Positions 25,453-33,352 of a stretch of DNA of 64,000 nucleotides are shown here, piece by piece; position 1 is the stretch's first letter; every line of letters begins with the position of its first letter. The stretch spans positions 62,001 through 126,000 of the forward strand of contig NZ_BMXK01000006.1 in assembly GCF_014651715.1 (NCBI RefSeq). The letters are read 5' to 3'. Position numbers and translations under genes: made by a program. Below the pieces are notes generated by a model. That model worked only from the letters and a program-made list of their open reading frames with translations. It was not told the origin of the DNA and searched no databases. This DNA is from Zhihengliuella salsuginis. Lineage in GTDB: Bacteria > Actinomycetota > Actinomycetes > Actinomycetales > Micrococcaceae.

Positions 25453-26135
25453 CGCGTCTGCTCCACGACCCCGTCGCGGACGGTGAGGACGCGGTCGCAG
25501 CGGGCGGCGAGGGCGTCGTCGTGCGTGACGAGCAGCAGGGCCCCGCCCGTGCGGGCCGGCAGGGAGAGCAGGGCGTCGGCGAGGCCGGCGGAGGTGGCGG
25601 CGTCGAGGGCGCTGGTGGGTTCGTCGGCGACGACCACGTCCGGGCCGACCGCGACCGCGCGGGCGATCGCCGCGCGCTGGGCCTGCCCGCCGGAGAGCCG
25701 GCGCGGGGTGCGCTCGAGCAGGGCCGGGTCCAGGCTGGCGGTGTCGGCGGCGGCGCGGATGCGGGCGGACGGGTCGCCGGGCACGCCGAGGCGGGCCAGG
25801 GCACGCTCGATCGAGGCGCGCACGGGAACCCGCGGCGGCAGCGAGGCGCCCGCGTCCTGCGGGACGCCCTGGACCAGGTGGCGGCGGGCCGCGTGCGGGG
25901 TGCGGCCGGCGCCGCAGAAGCGCTCGCCGTGCACCAGGACGTGGCCGGTGCTGGCGGCGCGCAGGCCGAGGACGATCTCGGCGAGAGTCGACTTGCCCGC
26001 GCCCGAGCGGCCGATCACGGCCACGGACTCGCCCGCGTGCAGCGCGAAGTCGGCGGGGTGCAGGGCCGTGACGGGGCGTCGGCGCGTGCCGTAGGCGGCC
26101 CCGATGCCGCACGCCTCCAGGACCGGCGCGCTCAT
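25449..26135 (-). CDS. ABC transporter ATPase, DppF-like
   Basis: The 228-residue ATPase has Walker A GRSGAGKST (about residues 42-50), signature LSGGQAQR, Walker B VVVADEP and an H-loop VTHDD. It lacks the C-terminal oligopeptide extension usual in DppD/OppD. It is the second ATPase of the operon. Its ends overlap both neighbours by four bases, so expression is tightly coupled. It pairs with the next ATPase to drive the fused permease. Confidence 0.9.
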   Translation of the reverse strand: MSAPVLEACGIGAAYGTRRRPVTALHPADFALHAGESVAVIGRSGAGKSTLAEIVLGLRAASTGHVLVHGERFCGAGRTPHAARRHLVQGVPQDAGASLPPRVPVRASIERALARLGVPGDPSARIRAAADTASLDPALLERTPRRLSGGQAQRAAIARAVAVGPDVVVADEPTSALDAATSAGLADALLSLPARTGGALLLVTHDDALAARCDRVLTVRDGVVEQTR

Positions 26136-26818
26136 GCGGCCGTCGCCCGCGCGTCGTCGGCGGTCTCCACGTCGCCGAGGTGGACCCGGCCGGACTCGAC
26201 GCGGATCAGGTCGGCGGCGAGCTTCGCGCGGACCAGCGGGTCGTGCGTGGCGACGACCAGCGCGCTGCCGGCCGCCTGGGAGAGCCCGCGCAGCACGGAC
26301 AGGGTCTCGTCGCGGGAGGCGTTGTCCAGGGCGCTGGTCGGCTCGTCGGCGATCACCAGGGCGGGGGAGCCGAGGAAGGCCAGCGAGATCGCCACGCGCT
26401 GCAGCTGCCCGCCGGAGAGCTCGGCCGGGCGCCGCCCGGCCAGGGCGGACGCGTCCAGCCCGACGGCGGCGAGCACCTGGCGCGTGCGCGCGGCGGTCGC
26501 GCCCGTGACGGCCCGCAGCTGGCGGCCGACCGGCAGCAGCGGGTGCAGGGCCTCGGCCCCGCGCTGCGGGACGAAGCCGATGCGCAGGCCGGCGGGCGCG
26601 GTGCGCGTCCCGTCGAGGACGACGCCGGCGGGCAGGCGCCCGGTGAGCGCGGAGAGCAGCATCGACTTGCCGGCGCCGGAGGGGCCCATGACGACCGTGC
26701 GGGTCGCGGGCGCGATCTCCAGCGCGGGCACGGTCAGCAGGGTCTCCCGGGTGCGCCGGCTGGCGACCGTGACGCCGGTCAGGGAGACGAGGGGGCGCGG
26801 GGGTGCGGGAGCGGGCAT
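26132..26818 (-). CDS. ABC transporter ATPase, DppD-like, first gene of operon
   Basis: The 228-residue ATPase has Walker A GPSGAGKS (about residues 45-52), signature ELSGGQLQRVA, Walker B LVIADEPTSALD and H-loop VATHDP. It is the first gene of the importer operon. A palindromic metal-box-like site lies about 60-85 bp upstream of the ATG, so transcription of all five genes is probably metal controlled. Its stop overlaps the next start by four bases. Confidence 0.9.
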   Translation of the reverse strand: MPAPAPPRPLVSLTGVTVASRRTRETLLTVPALEIAPATRTVVMGPSGAGKSMLLSALTGRLPAGVVLDGTRTAPAGLRIGFVPQRGAEALHPLLPVGRQLRAVTGATAARTRQVLAAVGLDASALAGRRPAELSGGQLQRVAISLAFLGSPALVIADEPTSALDNASRDETLSVLRGLSQAAGSALVVATHDPLVRAKLAADLIRVESGRVHLGDVETADDARATAA

Positions 26819-26878
26819 GGGGCGGCGGTTCCTTGCTGGGTGGTGCGGCGGGAGGGCCCGCAGCGCTGCGGAAACCCC

Positions 26879-26902
26879 TTAATGCGAATGATTCTGAATT
26901 AA
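26879..26902. promoter_or_regulatory. Zur-like metal-box palindrome
   Basis: TTAAT-N2-GAATGATTC-N2-AATTAA is a palindrome around a central G, with the AATGATT core seen in actinobacterial Zur boxes. It is in an AT-rich patch about 60-85 bp upstream of the importer operon. The match is to the core only, so control by another Fur-family regulator is also possible. Confidence 0.55.
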
Positions 26903-27041
26903 ATCAGAGTCCGGGGCGTCCGCGAAATCGCTCCGCACGCCCCGTGGGGAGGGTTCCGTGCCGTGAGGGCGGCGGGGATCTGTTCACCCATGGTTTCCAT
27001 GGCTAGAATGATTGGTATAGAACTCATGGAAGGAGTGTCTT

Positions 27042-27584
27042 GTGCCGACCATCGAATTTCCCCGGCCCTCGGCGCCGGTCGACCCCGATGAGCTGGTCCG
27101 GGTCTCCGCCCGGGTCCAGCAACTGCGCCGTGCGCTGGGGGAGGCGTTCGACGCGCTCGAGCTGCCGCCGTCGTCGCAGGAGGCCGCGCGGGCAGCGAAT
27201 CTGGCGCGGGAACTCCATGAGGTCGACGCGGCGTTCGGCCTGCTGACCGGGCAGGAGGTCGCCAAGCTGGTGGGCAGCCGCGATACCCGGGGCAGCTGGG
27301 CGCGGGACCGGCGCCGGGCCGGGAAGCTGATCGGGTTCATGCGCGCGGGACAGTACGTCTATCCCGGCTACCAGTTCGATTCGTCCGGCGAGGTGTTCGA
27401 CGCGATCCCGGAGATCGTGAAGCGGGCACGGGAGTACGACGTCTCGGACCACGACCTCGCCCTCTGGATGGCCAGCCGCAGCCGCACGCTCGATGACCGC
27501 AGGCCAGTCGATTTTCTCGCCGGGCCCGGTGGTTTGGCGAGGATCGAGGAGGCTCTGGGGGCGGCGTTCGGGGTCGAGTGGTGA
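27042..27584 (+). CDS. MbcA/ParS-like antitoxin of a RES-Xre pair
   Basis: The 180-residue protein has the Xre/MbcA/ParS layout. The helical region contains LTGQEVAKLVGSRDTRGSWA (about residues 67-86) followed by GKLIGFMRAGQYVYPGYQFD, which closely matches the antitoxin C-terminal domain. Here it inhibits the RES toxin encoded next and probably represses the operon. A GGAAGGAG-like ribosome site precedes the start. Its stop overlaps the toxin start. Confidence 0.88.
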   Translation: MPTIEFPRPSAPVDPDELVRVSARVQQLRRALGEAFDALELPPSSQEAARAANLARELHEVDAAFGLLTGQEVAKLVGSRDTRGSWARDRRRAGKLIGFMRAGQYVYPGYQFDSSGEVFDAIPEIVKRAREYDVSDHDLALWMASRSRTLDDRRPVDFLAGPGGLARIEEALGAAFGVEW

Positions 27585-28210
27585 CGGAGGGGCGCCCGCC
27601 CTCGGGGCGTCCGTTCGACCCGCTCGAGATCCGGCTGGACCAGGATGACGACCTGTACCGCGTCCACAGCGGTCGATTCCAGGCGGTCGAGTTCAACCCG
27701 GGGCGCGGCGCCCGTTCGCGGTTCGCCTTCTTCGAGGTCGACGGCGGCACCGTCCCGGTGCTGTACGCGGCCAGCACGCCGGAGGCGGCCGTCTGCGAGA
27801 CGATCCTCCACGACCTGCCCCCGGAGGAGGCGAAGCTCTATCCGTCGGCGTTCAACGGTCGAGTCCTCTCCCGGCTCCATCCGGCACGCGGGCTCCGGCT
27901 GGCGTCGTTGACGTCGGAAGGGTTGCGCAGACTCCGGACCCGGGCCTCGGACGTCACCAACACCTCTCCCCGTGAGTACGGCGCGACCGTCAAGTGGGCG
28001 GAGGCCGCCTTTCTGGCGGGCTACGACGGGCTGGCGTGGGTCAGCGACAAGCACAACGAGAGCTACGCCTACGTCTTCTTCGGCCGCCCCGGCCAGGGCG
28101 CCGCGTTCATTCAGGACCCGGGATTCGCCCGCGCCTTCGGCGTGAACCCCGCCGACGACGACTGGCTGGTCGGCTACTGCGAGAAGCTCGGCATCTCGGT
28201 CATCGGCTGA
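27581..28210 (+). CDS. RES-domain toxin (MbcT-like)
   Basis: The 209-residue protein starts at a GTG that overlaps the antitoxin stop; a second GTG at 27578 is also possible. It has RES family features: the LYRVHSGRF motif near residue 24, VLYAASTPEAAVCETIL near 60, and a C-terminal conserved Tyr/Glu region. RES toxins degrade NAD+ (MbcT, as a phosphorylase) or ADP-ribosylate targets (ParT). The pair is the third separate small-molecule or toxin module in the window. Confidence 0.88.
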   Translation: MTEGRPPSGRPFDPLEIRLDQDDDLYRVHSGRFQAVEFNPGRGARSRFAFFEVDGGTVPVLYAASTPEAAVCETILHDLPPEEAKLYPSAFNGRVLSRLHPARGLRLASLTSEGLRRLRTRASDVTNTSPREYGATVKWAEAAFLAGYDGLAWVSDKHNESYAYVFFGRPGQGAAFIQDPGFARAFGVNPADDDWLVGYCEKLGISVIG

Positions 28211-28289
28211 GAAGCCCCTTCCGCACAACCATCGCCATCCGCGCGGCCCGGTTCTACGATGGGGGCACAGCCCTCGGGAGGCGAGCACC

Positions 28290-28868
28290 ATGTCCGCGAC
28301 CTACACCTTCGACGTCTTCTCCAGCCTCGACGGATTCGGTGCCGCCGGCGGGGACTGGACCGGCTACTGGGGCAAGCAGGGGCCCGAGCTGCTCGGGCAC
28401 CGCCTCGCCCTGTACGAGCGGGAGCAGCGGATGGTCTTCGGGGCCAACACGTTCCGGCTGTTCGTGCAGATGCTCGCCGAGAGCACCGCGGACTCCGACG
28501 TGCGCGACCCCTGGGTCACCCGGATGCGGAACATGCCGGCGACGGTCGTGTCGACCACGCTGGAAGGGCCCCTCGACTGGCCGGACGCGACGGTCGCGAA
28601 CGGCGACGCCGTCGACGTTGTCGCCCGGCTCAAGGCGGAGTCCCCGGTTCCCCTGCGCTCGCACGGCAGCCTGTCGATGAACCGGGCGCTCATGGCCGCC
28701 GGCCTGGTGGACCGTGTCCAGGTGACGCTGTTCCCTGTCATCACGGGCCGGACCGGGGCGGACCCGATCTTCGCGGGCGCGGCCGACTTCGACCTCGAGC
28801 TGCTCGAGACCCGGACGCTCGACACCGACATCCAGGAGCTCGTCTACCGGCCCGCGCTGCACGGCTGA
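28290..28868 (+). CDS. Dihydrofolate reductase-like (RibD C-terminal) protein
   Basis: The 192-residue protein matches the RibD C-terminal/dihydrofolate reductase-like fold, with a start such as TYTFDVFSSLDGFG and a nucleotide-binding region (SLSMNRALMAAGLVDRVQVT). Members use NADPH for reductions or are of unknown role. No ribD deaminase domain is present, so it is not a riboflavin enzyme proper. It stands alone between the RES pair and the MFS gene. Confidence 0.85.
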   Translation: MSATYTFDVFSSLDGFGAAGGDWTGYWGKQGPELLGHRLALYEREQRMVFGANTFRLFVQMLAESTADSDVRDPWVTRMRNMPATVVSTTLEGPLDWPDATVANGDAVDVVARLKAESPVPLRSHGSLSMNRALMAAGLVDRVQVTLFPVITGRTGADPIFAGAADFDLELLETRTLDTDIQELVYRPALHG

Positions 28869-28940
28869 GCCCCGAGCGGCCGGTGACCTGCGCCGTCGTA
28901 CTGTGACGGTTCCGATAGACCGTGTCAGGTCACGGGCGTA

Positions 28941-30281
28941 GTGTCTTGGTCAGTGAGCACAACTATCTCCCCCGCCCCGTCCTGGCGCATGTGGCTGATC
29001 TGGGTGGTGGGCGTCGCCGCCTACGTCCTGTCGATCGTGAACCGCACGTCCCTGTCGGCCGTCGGCGTGGACGCCGCCGAACGGTACGACGCCGACGCCT
29101 CCATGCTCTCCATGCTCGCCGTCCTGCAGCTGGTGGTCTACGCGCTCATGCAGATCCCCGTCGGCCTGATGCTGGACCGGTACGGCGCGCGGCCCATGAT
29201 GACGATCGGCATGATCCTCATGGCGCTGGGCCAGCTGACGATCGCGTTCGCGCCGACCGTCGGGATCGCCGTGTTCGCGCGCATGCTGCTCGGCGCCGGC
29301 GACGCCACCGTGTTCCCGTCCGTCCTGCGGCTCGTCGCCACATGGTTCCCGGCGCAGCGCTCGCCGGTGATGAACCAGCTGACCGGCATCCTCGGGCAGA
29401 TGGGCCAGGTGGTGGCGCTCATCCCGCTGGCGCACCTGGTGCACGCGACCTCCTGGACCGTGGCGTTCGGTTCCGTCGCCGGGCTGGCCGTGCTGTTCGC
29501 GGTGCTGATCTTCGCGCTCATCCGCAACCACCCGCCCGGGTACAAGGCCGACGTCTCCGTCAACACGGACACGGGCGCGATCGAGATCGTCAAGAGCTCC
29601 GTCGACACCCGCGTGGGCATCCGCGCCGCGTGGGCGCACCCGGGCACGCGACTGGCGTTCTGGACGCACTTCACGACGCCGTTCGCCGGCACCGCGTTCG
29701 TCATCCTGTGGGGCGTGCCGTTCCTGACCGTCGGGCAGGGGCTGTCCATCGGCGAGGCGTCCGCCGTGGCCAGCACGCTGGTGGTTTTCGGCGTGGTGTT
29801 CGGCCCGATCATCGGGACGCTGTCCGCGAAGGTGCCGCTGCTGCGGTCGCGGCTGCTGGTGCTGCCGACCGTCGCGATCCAGATGGCGGCCTGGCTGGTG
29901 GTGATCCTGTGGCCGGGGGCGGCGCCGCTGTGGATGCTGTTCGTTCTGGCCATCGCGCTCGCCGTCGGCGGGCCGGCGTCGATGATCGCGTTCGACCACG
30001 CGCGCACCCACAACCCGAGACACCGGCTCAGCACCGCCACCGGCATCACGAACGTGGGCGGCTTCCTGGCGGCCCTGCTGGCCCTGTTCTTCATCGGCGT
30101 CGCCATGGACCTCCAGGGCGCGAGCCGGCCGGAGGACTACACGCTGGACGCGTTCAAGATCGCCTTCCTGACGCAGATCCCGCTGTGGCTGCTCGGGTCG
30201 GTCTTCATCGCGATCGAGCGCAAGCGCACGCGGCGGCACATCGGGGTCGACCAGCCGCGGGAGAAGCGTCGGCGGAAGTAG
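28941..30281 (+). CDS. MFS transporter
   Basis: The 446-residue protein has about twelve transmembrane helices and the conserved loop MLDRYGARPMMTIGM between helices 2 and 3. It resembles the family that includes nitrate, oxalate and organic-acid MFS carriers, without a clear substrate. Several GTG starts are possible near 28941-28953; I kept the longest. It ends in a basic tail (EKRRRK). Confidence 0.85.
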   Translation: MSWSVSTTISPAPSWRMWLIWVVGVAAYVLSIVNRTSLSAVGVDAAERYDADASMLSMLAVLQLVVYALMQIPVGLMLDRYGARPMMTIGMILMALGQLTIAFAPTVGIAVFARMLLGAGDATVFPSVLRLVATWFPAQRSPVMNQLTGILGQMGQVVALIPLAHLVHATSWTVAFGSVAGLAVLFAVLIFALIRNHPPGYKADVSVNTDTGAIEIVKSSVDTRVGIRAAWAHPGTRLAFWTHFTTPFAGTAFVILWGVPFLTVGQGLSIGEASAVASTLVVFGVVFGPIIGTLSAKVPLLRSRLLVLPTVAIQMAAWLVVILWPGAAPLWMLFVLAIALAVGGPASMIAFDHARTHNPRHRLSTATGITNVGGFLAALLALFFIGVAMDLQGASRPEDYTLDAFKIAFLTQIPLWLLGSVFIAIERKRTRRHIGVDQPREKRRRK

Positions 30282-30486
30282 CTCGACTCCGCTGCGCAGG
30301 CGGTCTGGTCCAGTGGTGAGCCGCCCTGGGTTTAGTTCCGGCTCTCTCCGGGTCTCCCGTATTCTGGTCGCCCCAAAATGCGGGTGGCGCCTGATGGGAT
30401 GGGAGTCATGTTCCAGAGGCGGCCGCAGTGGCTCTTGGGTGCCCCGGAACATGGATTCTATGCAGAAATCTGTGTATATTTGAGGG

Positions 30487-30786
30487 ATGGTGAACATGAC
30501 GATTACCGAGGCATCCCGCGCCGGCGTCTCCGCGCTGGTGAAGTCGGCGGCCGTTGGCGAGGACGTTGCGCTGTCACGGCACGGTCGGGTCGTGGCTGAA
30601 GTCGTGGGCGCGGAAGAGCTCGCGCAACTGAGGCGGGACCGGGAGACGCTCCGCGATGCCGCGCTCGTCATGGCGCGGTTCGCAACGGATACCGGGGAGC
30701 GGACCGATCTGGACCATGCCATGGAGGCGTTCGGGGTGAATCGGGCGGAGCTTGAGGCAGAAGTCGACGCCGGCCTGCATGATTGA
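30487..30786 (+). CDS. Phd/YefM-type antitoxin
   Basis: The 99-residue protein has the Phd/YefM N-terminal DNA-binding pattern (TITEASRAGVSALVKSAAVG, then VALSRHGRVVAEVVGAEE) and a C-terminal acidic tail likely to wrap the toxin. It precedes the RelE/ParE-like toxin gene by only 6 bp. A weak second ATG occurs at codon 4. An AT-rich TATATTTG block just before the start probably holds the promoter and operator. Confidence 0.88.
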   Translation: MVNMTITEASRAGVSALVKSAAVGEDVALSRHGRVVAEVVGAEELAQLRRDRETLRDAALVMARFATDTGERTDLDHAMEAFGVNRAELEAEVDAGLHD

Positions 30787-30792
30787 TGGGGC

Positions 30793-31380
30793 GTGCCTGC
30801 GATGACGGAAGCGGAATGCCGCGTTCGGCTCACCGAGGCTGCGGTACAGGACCTGCATCGGCTGCACCGCAAGGACCCGCAGATACTGCGAACGGTTTTC
30901 GCGAAGATGATCTTGCTGGAGCGAAACACCGAGGCGGGTGAGCCGCTGCTCGGGGCGCTCGTCGGATTCCGGAAGCTCGTCGTCGGCGACCGTCACTGGC
31001 GTATCGTCTGGCGGCGGACGACGGATGAAGCGCACCAGCCCACCCTCGATGTCGCCGAAGTATGGGCCGCCGGGGCGCGCGCCGACTCCGAAATCTACGA
31101 GGAGCTCCGTCAACGCATCGCCAGCCTCAGGAGTGACGACGACGAGCGGATTGCATCACTGGCCGATGTTGTCGAGGAGATGGGCCGCCTCTATGCGGAC
31201 ATTCCCGTTCATCCTGAGCCCGAACTCCGGCCAGAACTCCCGGACTGGCTGGCGCAGGGGCTCAGGGCGAACCTTAATCTGACCGATGAGGAGATCGCCG
31301 GGCTGGGCGAGGACCAGGCCAAGGGCCTGCTGATGAAACACTGGTCGGGAGAGACCACCGACGTGAGGCACGAGGAGTAG
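30793..31380 (+). CDS. RelE/ParE-like toxin with an extended C-terminus
   Basis: The first 90 residues match the RelE/ParE fold (RLTEAAVQDLHRLHRKDPQI, then FRKLVVGDRHWRIVWRRT). The protein then continues for about 100 acidic residues (EELRQRIASLRSDDDERIAS to the end). The usual toxin length is about 90-100 residues, so the tail is unusual. It may hold the partner or another surface. The GTG at 30793 or the ATG at 30802 may be the start. The next gene begins two bases after the stop. Confidence 0.82.
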   Translation: MPAMTEAECRVRLTEAAVQDLHRLHRKDPQILRTVFAKMILLERNTEAGEPLLGALVGFRKLVVGDRHWRIVWRRTTDEAHQPTLDVAEVWAAGARADSEIYEELRQRIASLRSDDDERIASLADVVEEMGRLYADIPVHPEPELRPELPDWLAQGLRANLNLTDEEIAGLGEDQAKGLLMKHWSGETTDVRHEE

Positions 31381-31382
31381 AC

Positions 31383-31955
31383 ATGGAATTCGAAGGGGCC
31401 CTCGCCGGGCCGTCCCGGCGCGACGTCGCCGGCATGAAGGCCGCGTTCGGCGCGATCGAGGCCGGGGAGCCGGCCACCGTGCTGATGCGCGATGATCGCA
31501 ACGGCTCCTACCTGCTCACGGGCGTCCCGTACTTCACCGCGCTCCACGACGTCGTCATCGGCGGCGTGATCGTCGCCGGCAAGGCGGCCAACGAGCGCCG
31601 CGACGACGCCGACGTCGCCATCCGCAAACCCGAGCGCGACGTCCGCCAGTTCCCGGCCGAGGCGCCCGCGGAGATGGGCGGGGAGCCCGTCGCCCACGTC
31701 GACGTCGCCCACGGCGACCTGGTCGTCGCCGCGTTCGAGCAGCACCCCTACGGCCGGTTCGTCATCGCCGGCGTGGCCACGGCGGCCTCCTACGACGAGC
31801 CGTTCGTGACGGTCGGCCCGTGGATCCTGCACTCCGGCGGGGACGACGCCGAACGCTGCCTCGAGATCACGCGGATCGCGGCCAGCGGCGAACACACGCT
31901 GAAGGTGCCCGCCCGCCACCAGCTGGTCCTCGACGACGGGCAGACTGCGGGCTGA
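31383..31955 (+). CDS. Unknown protein with an internal duplication
   Basis: The 190-residue soluble protein is not recognised. Its halves look related: residues about 30-65 (GEPATVLMRDDRNGSYLLTG then VPYFTALHDVV) and about 110-150 (HGDLVVAAFEQHPYGRFVIA then GVATAASYDEP) have the same pattern of strands and Gly/Tyr residues. It starts two bases after the toxin gene and is probably in the same transcript. It could be a third component of the toxin-antitoxin operon or a passenger. Confidence 0.7.
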   Translation: MEFEGALAGPSRRDVAGMKAAFGAIEAGEPATVLMRDDRNGSYLLTGVPYFTALHDVVIGGVIVAGKAANERRDDADVAIRKPERDVRQFPAEAPAEMGGEPVAHVDVAHGDLVVAAFEQHPYGRFVIAGVATAASYDEPFVTVGPWILHSGGDDAERCLEITRIAASGEHTLKVPARHQLVLDDGQTAG

Positions 31956-32001
31956 TTCTGGTCGGGGCAACGGCTGGGCACATGGGCGGGATCCGTCCGT
32001 T

Positions 32002-32058
32002 TGTATAGTTCAGTTCCGTCGAACTGTATATTTCAAATCCGTCCACATGTATAGTTCG
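32002..32058. promoter_or_regulatory. Three spaced TGTATAGTTC repeats
   Basis: TGTATAGTTC at 32002, TGTATATTTC at 32025 and TGTATAGTTC at 32049 are spaced 23 and 24 bp apart, just over two helical turns, directly before the DUF4143 gene start. They are likely binding sites for a regulator acting on this gene, and may lie in its promoter or 5' leader. Confidence 0.65.
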
Positions 32059-32061
32059 GTC

Positions 32062-33333
32062 ATGACCTACCAGCGCAGGATCGTCGACGACATCCTCGAC
32101 GAGCTCTTCCCGCACCTCGATGCCGTCGCTCTCGAAGGCGCCAAAGCCGTCGGCAAGACGGAGACGGCCCGGCAGCGGGCGCGGACGGTCCTGGCGCTCG
32201 ACGACGAGCTGACCCGTGAATCCGTCTCGATGCGGCCTAGGACTATCCGCGAACTCGAGACGCCCGTGCTCATCGACGAATGGCAGCTCGTGCCCTCCAC
32301 CTGGGATTCCGTGCGTCGAGCCGTCGACGATGGCGCGGCCGGTGAGGGCTTCCTCCTGGCCGGATCGGCCGAAGCCCCTTCAGCCGCCCGCATCCATACG
32401 GGCGCCGGCAGGATCGTCAGTCTCAGAATGCGGCCCTTGTCCTTCGCGGAGCGCGGATTGGAGATTCCTGTGGTCTCCCTCCGTGCGCTGCTCGGACGTA
32501 CGGCAGGCGAGACGGACGGTCGCTCTTCAGTCGAGCTGGAGGACTACGCGCGCGAGATCATCGTTTCGGGATTTCCCGGTCTGCGCGGCCTACCTCCGCG
32601 AGCCCGGCGCATTCAGCTGGAGAGCTACATCGAGCGGATCGTCGCCCGCGAGCTGCCAGAGAACGGAATGAATGTGCGCAAGCCGGCCAGCATCAGATCG
32701 TGGCTGGCCGCCTACGGTGCGGCCACTGCGACGACGGCGAGCTACTCCGGGATCCTCGACGCTGCCACCCCCGCGGAGCAGGACAAGCCATCGCGCATCA
32801 CGGTCGGACACTACCGGGACTATCTGACTCGGGTGTTCGTGCTCGAGCCCCTCGAAGCGTGGACACCGGCGCTCACTCCTCTCAAGCGATTGACTCAGGC
32901 CCCGAAGCACCACCTCGTCGACCCCTCGCTCGCAGCCCATCTGGTCGGCATCGAGGAAGCAGGCCTTCTCACGGGTGAAGGAGGCCGTGCCGGGGCGGGA
33001 GCCGGACTCTGGCTCGGTGCTCTCTTCGAATCGCTGGTAACTCAGGCCGTGCGCGTCTATGCGGACAGTGCCGAGGCGCGCGTCTACCACCTGAGGACGA
33101 AATCCACTGAACGGGAGATCGACTTGATCGTCGAGGGGCACGACCGTTCCGTCGTTGCCATCGAAGTGAAACTCGCCGGCACTGTCGGCGACACCGATGT
33201 CAGGCATCTGCATTGGCTGGAGTCGCAGATCGGCGATCGGCTCGCAGCCAAGGTGGTCGTCACGACCGGTCCCGTGGCCTACCAACGCGAAGACGGCGTG
33301 CACGTCGTGCCCCTGTCCCTGCTCGGGCCGTAG
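32062..33333 (+). CDS. DUF4143 family AAA ATPase
   Basis: The product has the AAA-14/DUF4143 architecture. An N-terminal P-loop is LEGAKAVGKTETA (about residues 25-37), with a Walker B VLIDEWQ and an AAA sensor region. A middle region is marked by FPGLRGLPPRARRIQLESYI, and a C-terminal PD-(D/E)xK-like fold by STEREIDLIVEG and VVAIEVKLAG. These proteins are common accessory genes of unknown function, often suspected to be toxin-linked or defence-linked. I chose the ATG at 32062 because one at 32047 lies inside a promoter repeat. Confidence 0.88.
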   Translation: MTYQRRIVDDILDELFPHLDAVALEGAKAVGKTETARQRARTVLALDDELTRESVSMRPRTIRELETPVLIDEWQLVPSTWDSVRRAVDDGAAGEGFLLAGSAEAPSAARIHTGAGRIVSLRMRPLSFAERGLEIPVVSLRALLGRTAGETDGRSSVELEDYAREIIVSGFPGLRGLPPRARRIQLESYIERIVARELPENGMNVRKPASIRSWLAAYGAATATTASYSGILDAATPAEQDKPSRITVGHYRDYLTRVFVLEPLEAWTPALTPLKRLTQAPKHHLVDPSLAAHLVGIEEAGLLTGEGGRAGAGAGLWLGALFESLVTQAVRVYADSAEARVYHLRTKSTEREIDLIVEGHDRSVVAIEVKLAGTVGDTDVRHLHWLESQIGDRLAAKVVVTTGPVAYQREDGVHVVPLSLLGP

Positions 33334-33352
33334 GTCGCCAGGGAAGTCGGCC

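Noticed and set aside
22646-25804. A single 1052-residue minus-strand frame across three transporter genes
   Set aside because: Only its last 507 residues are real (the binding protein). The upstream part is an out-of-frame reading of the MFS and ATPase genes.
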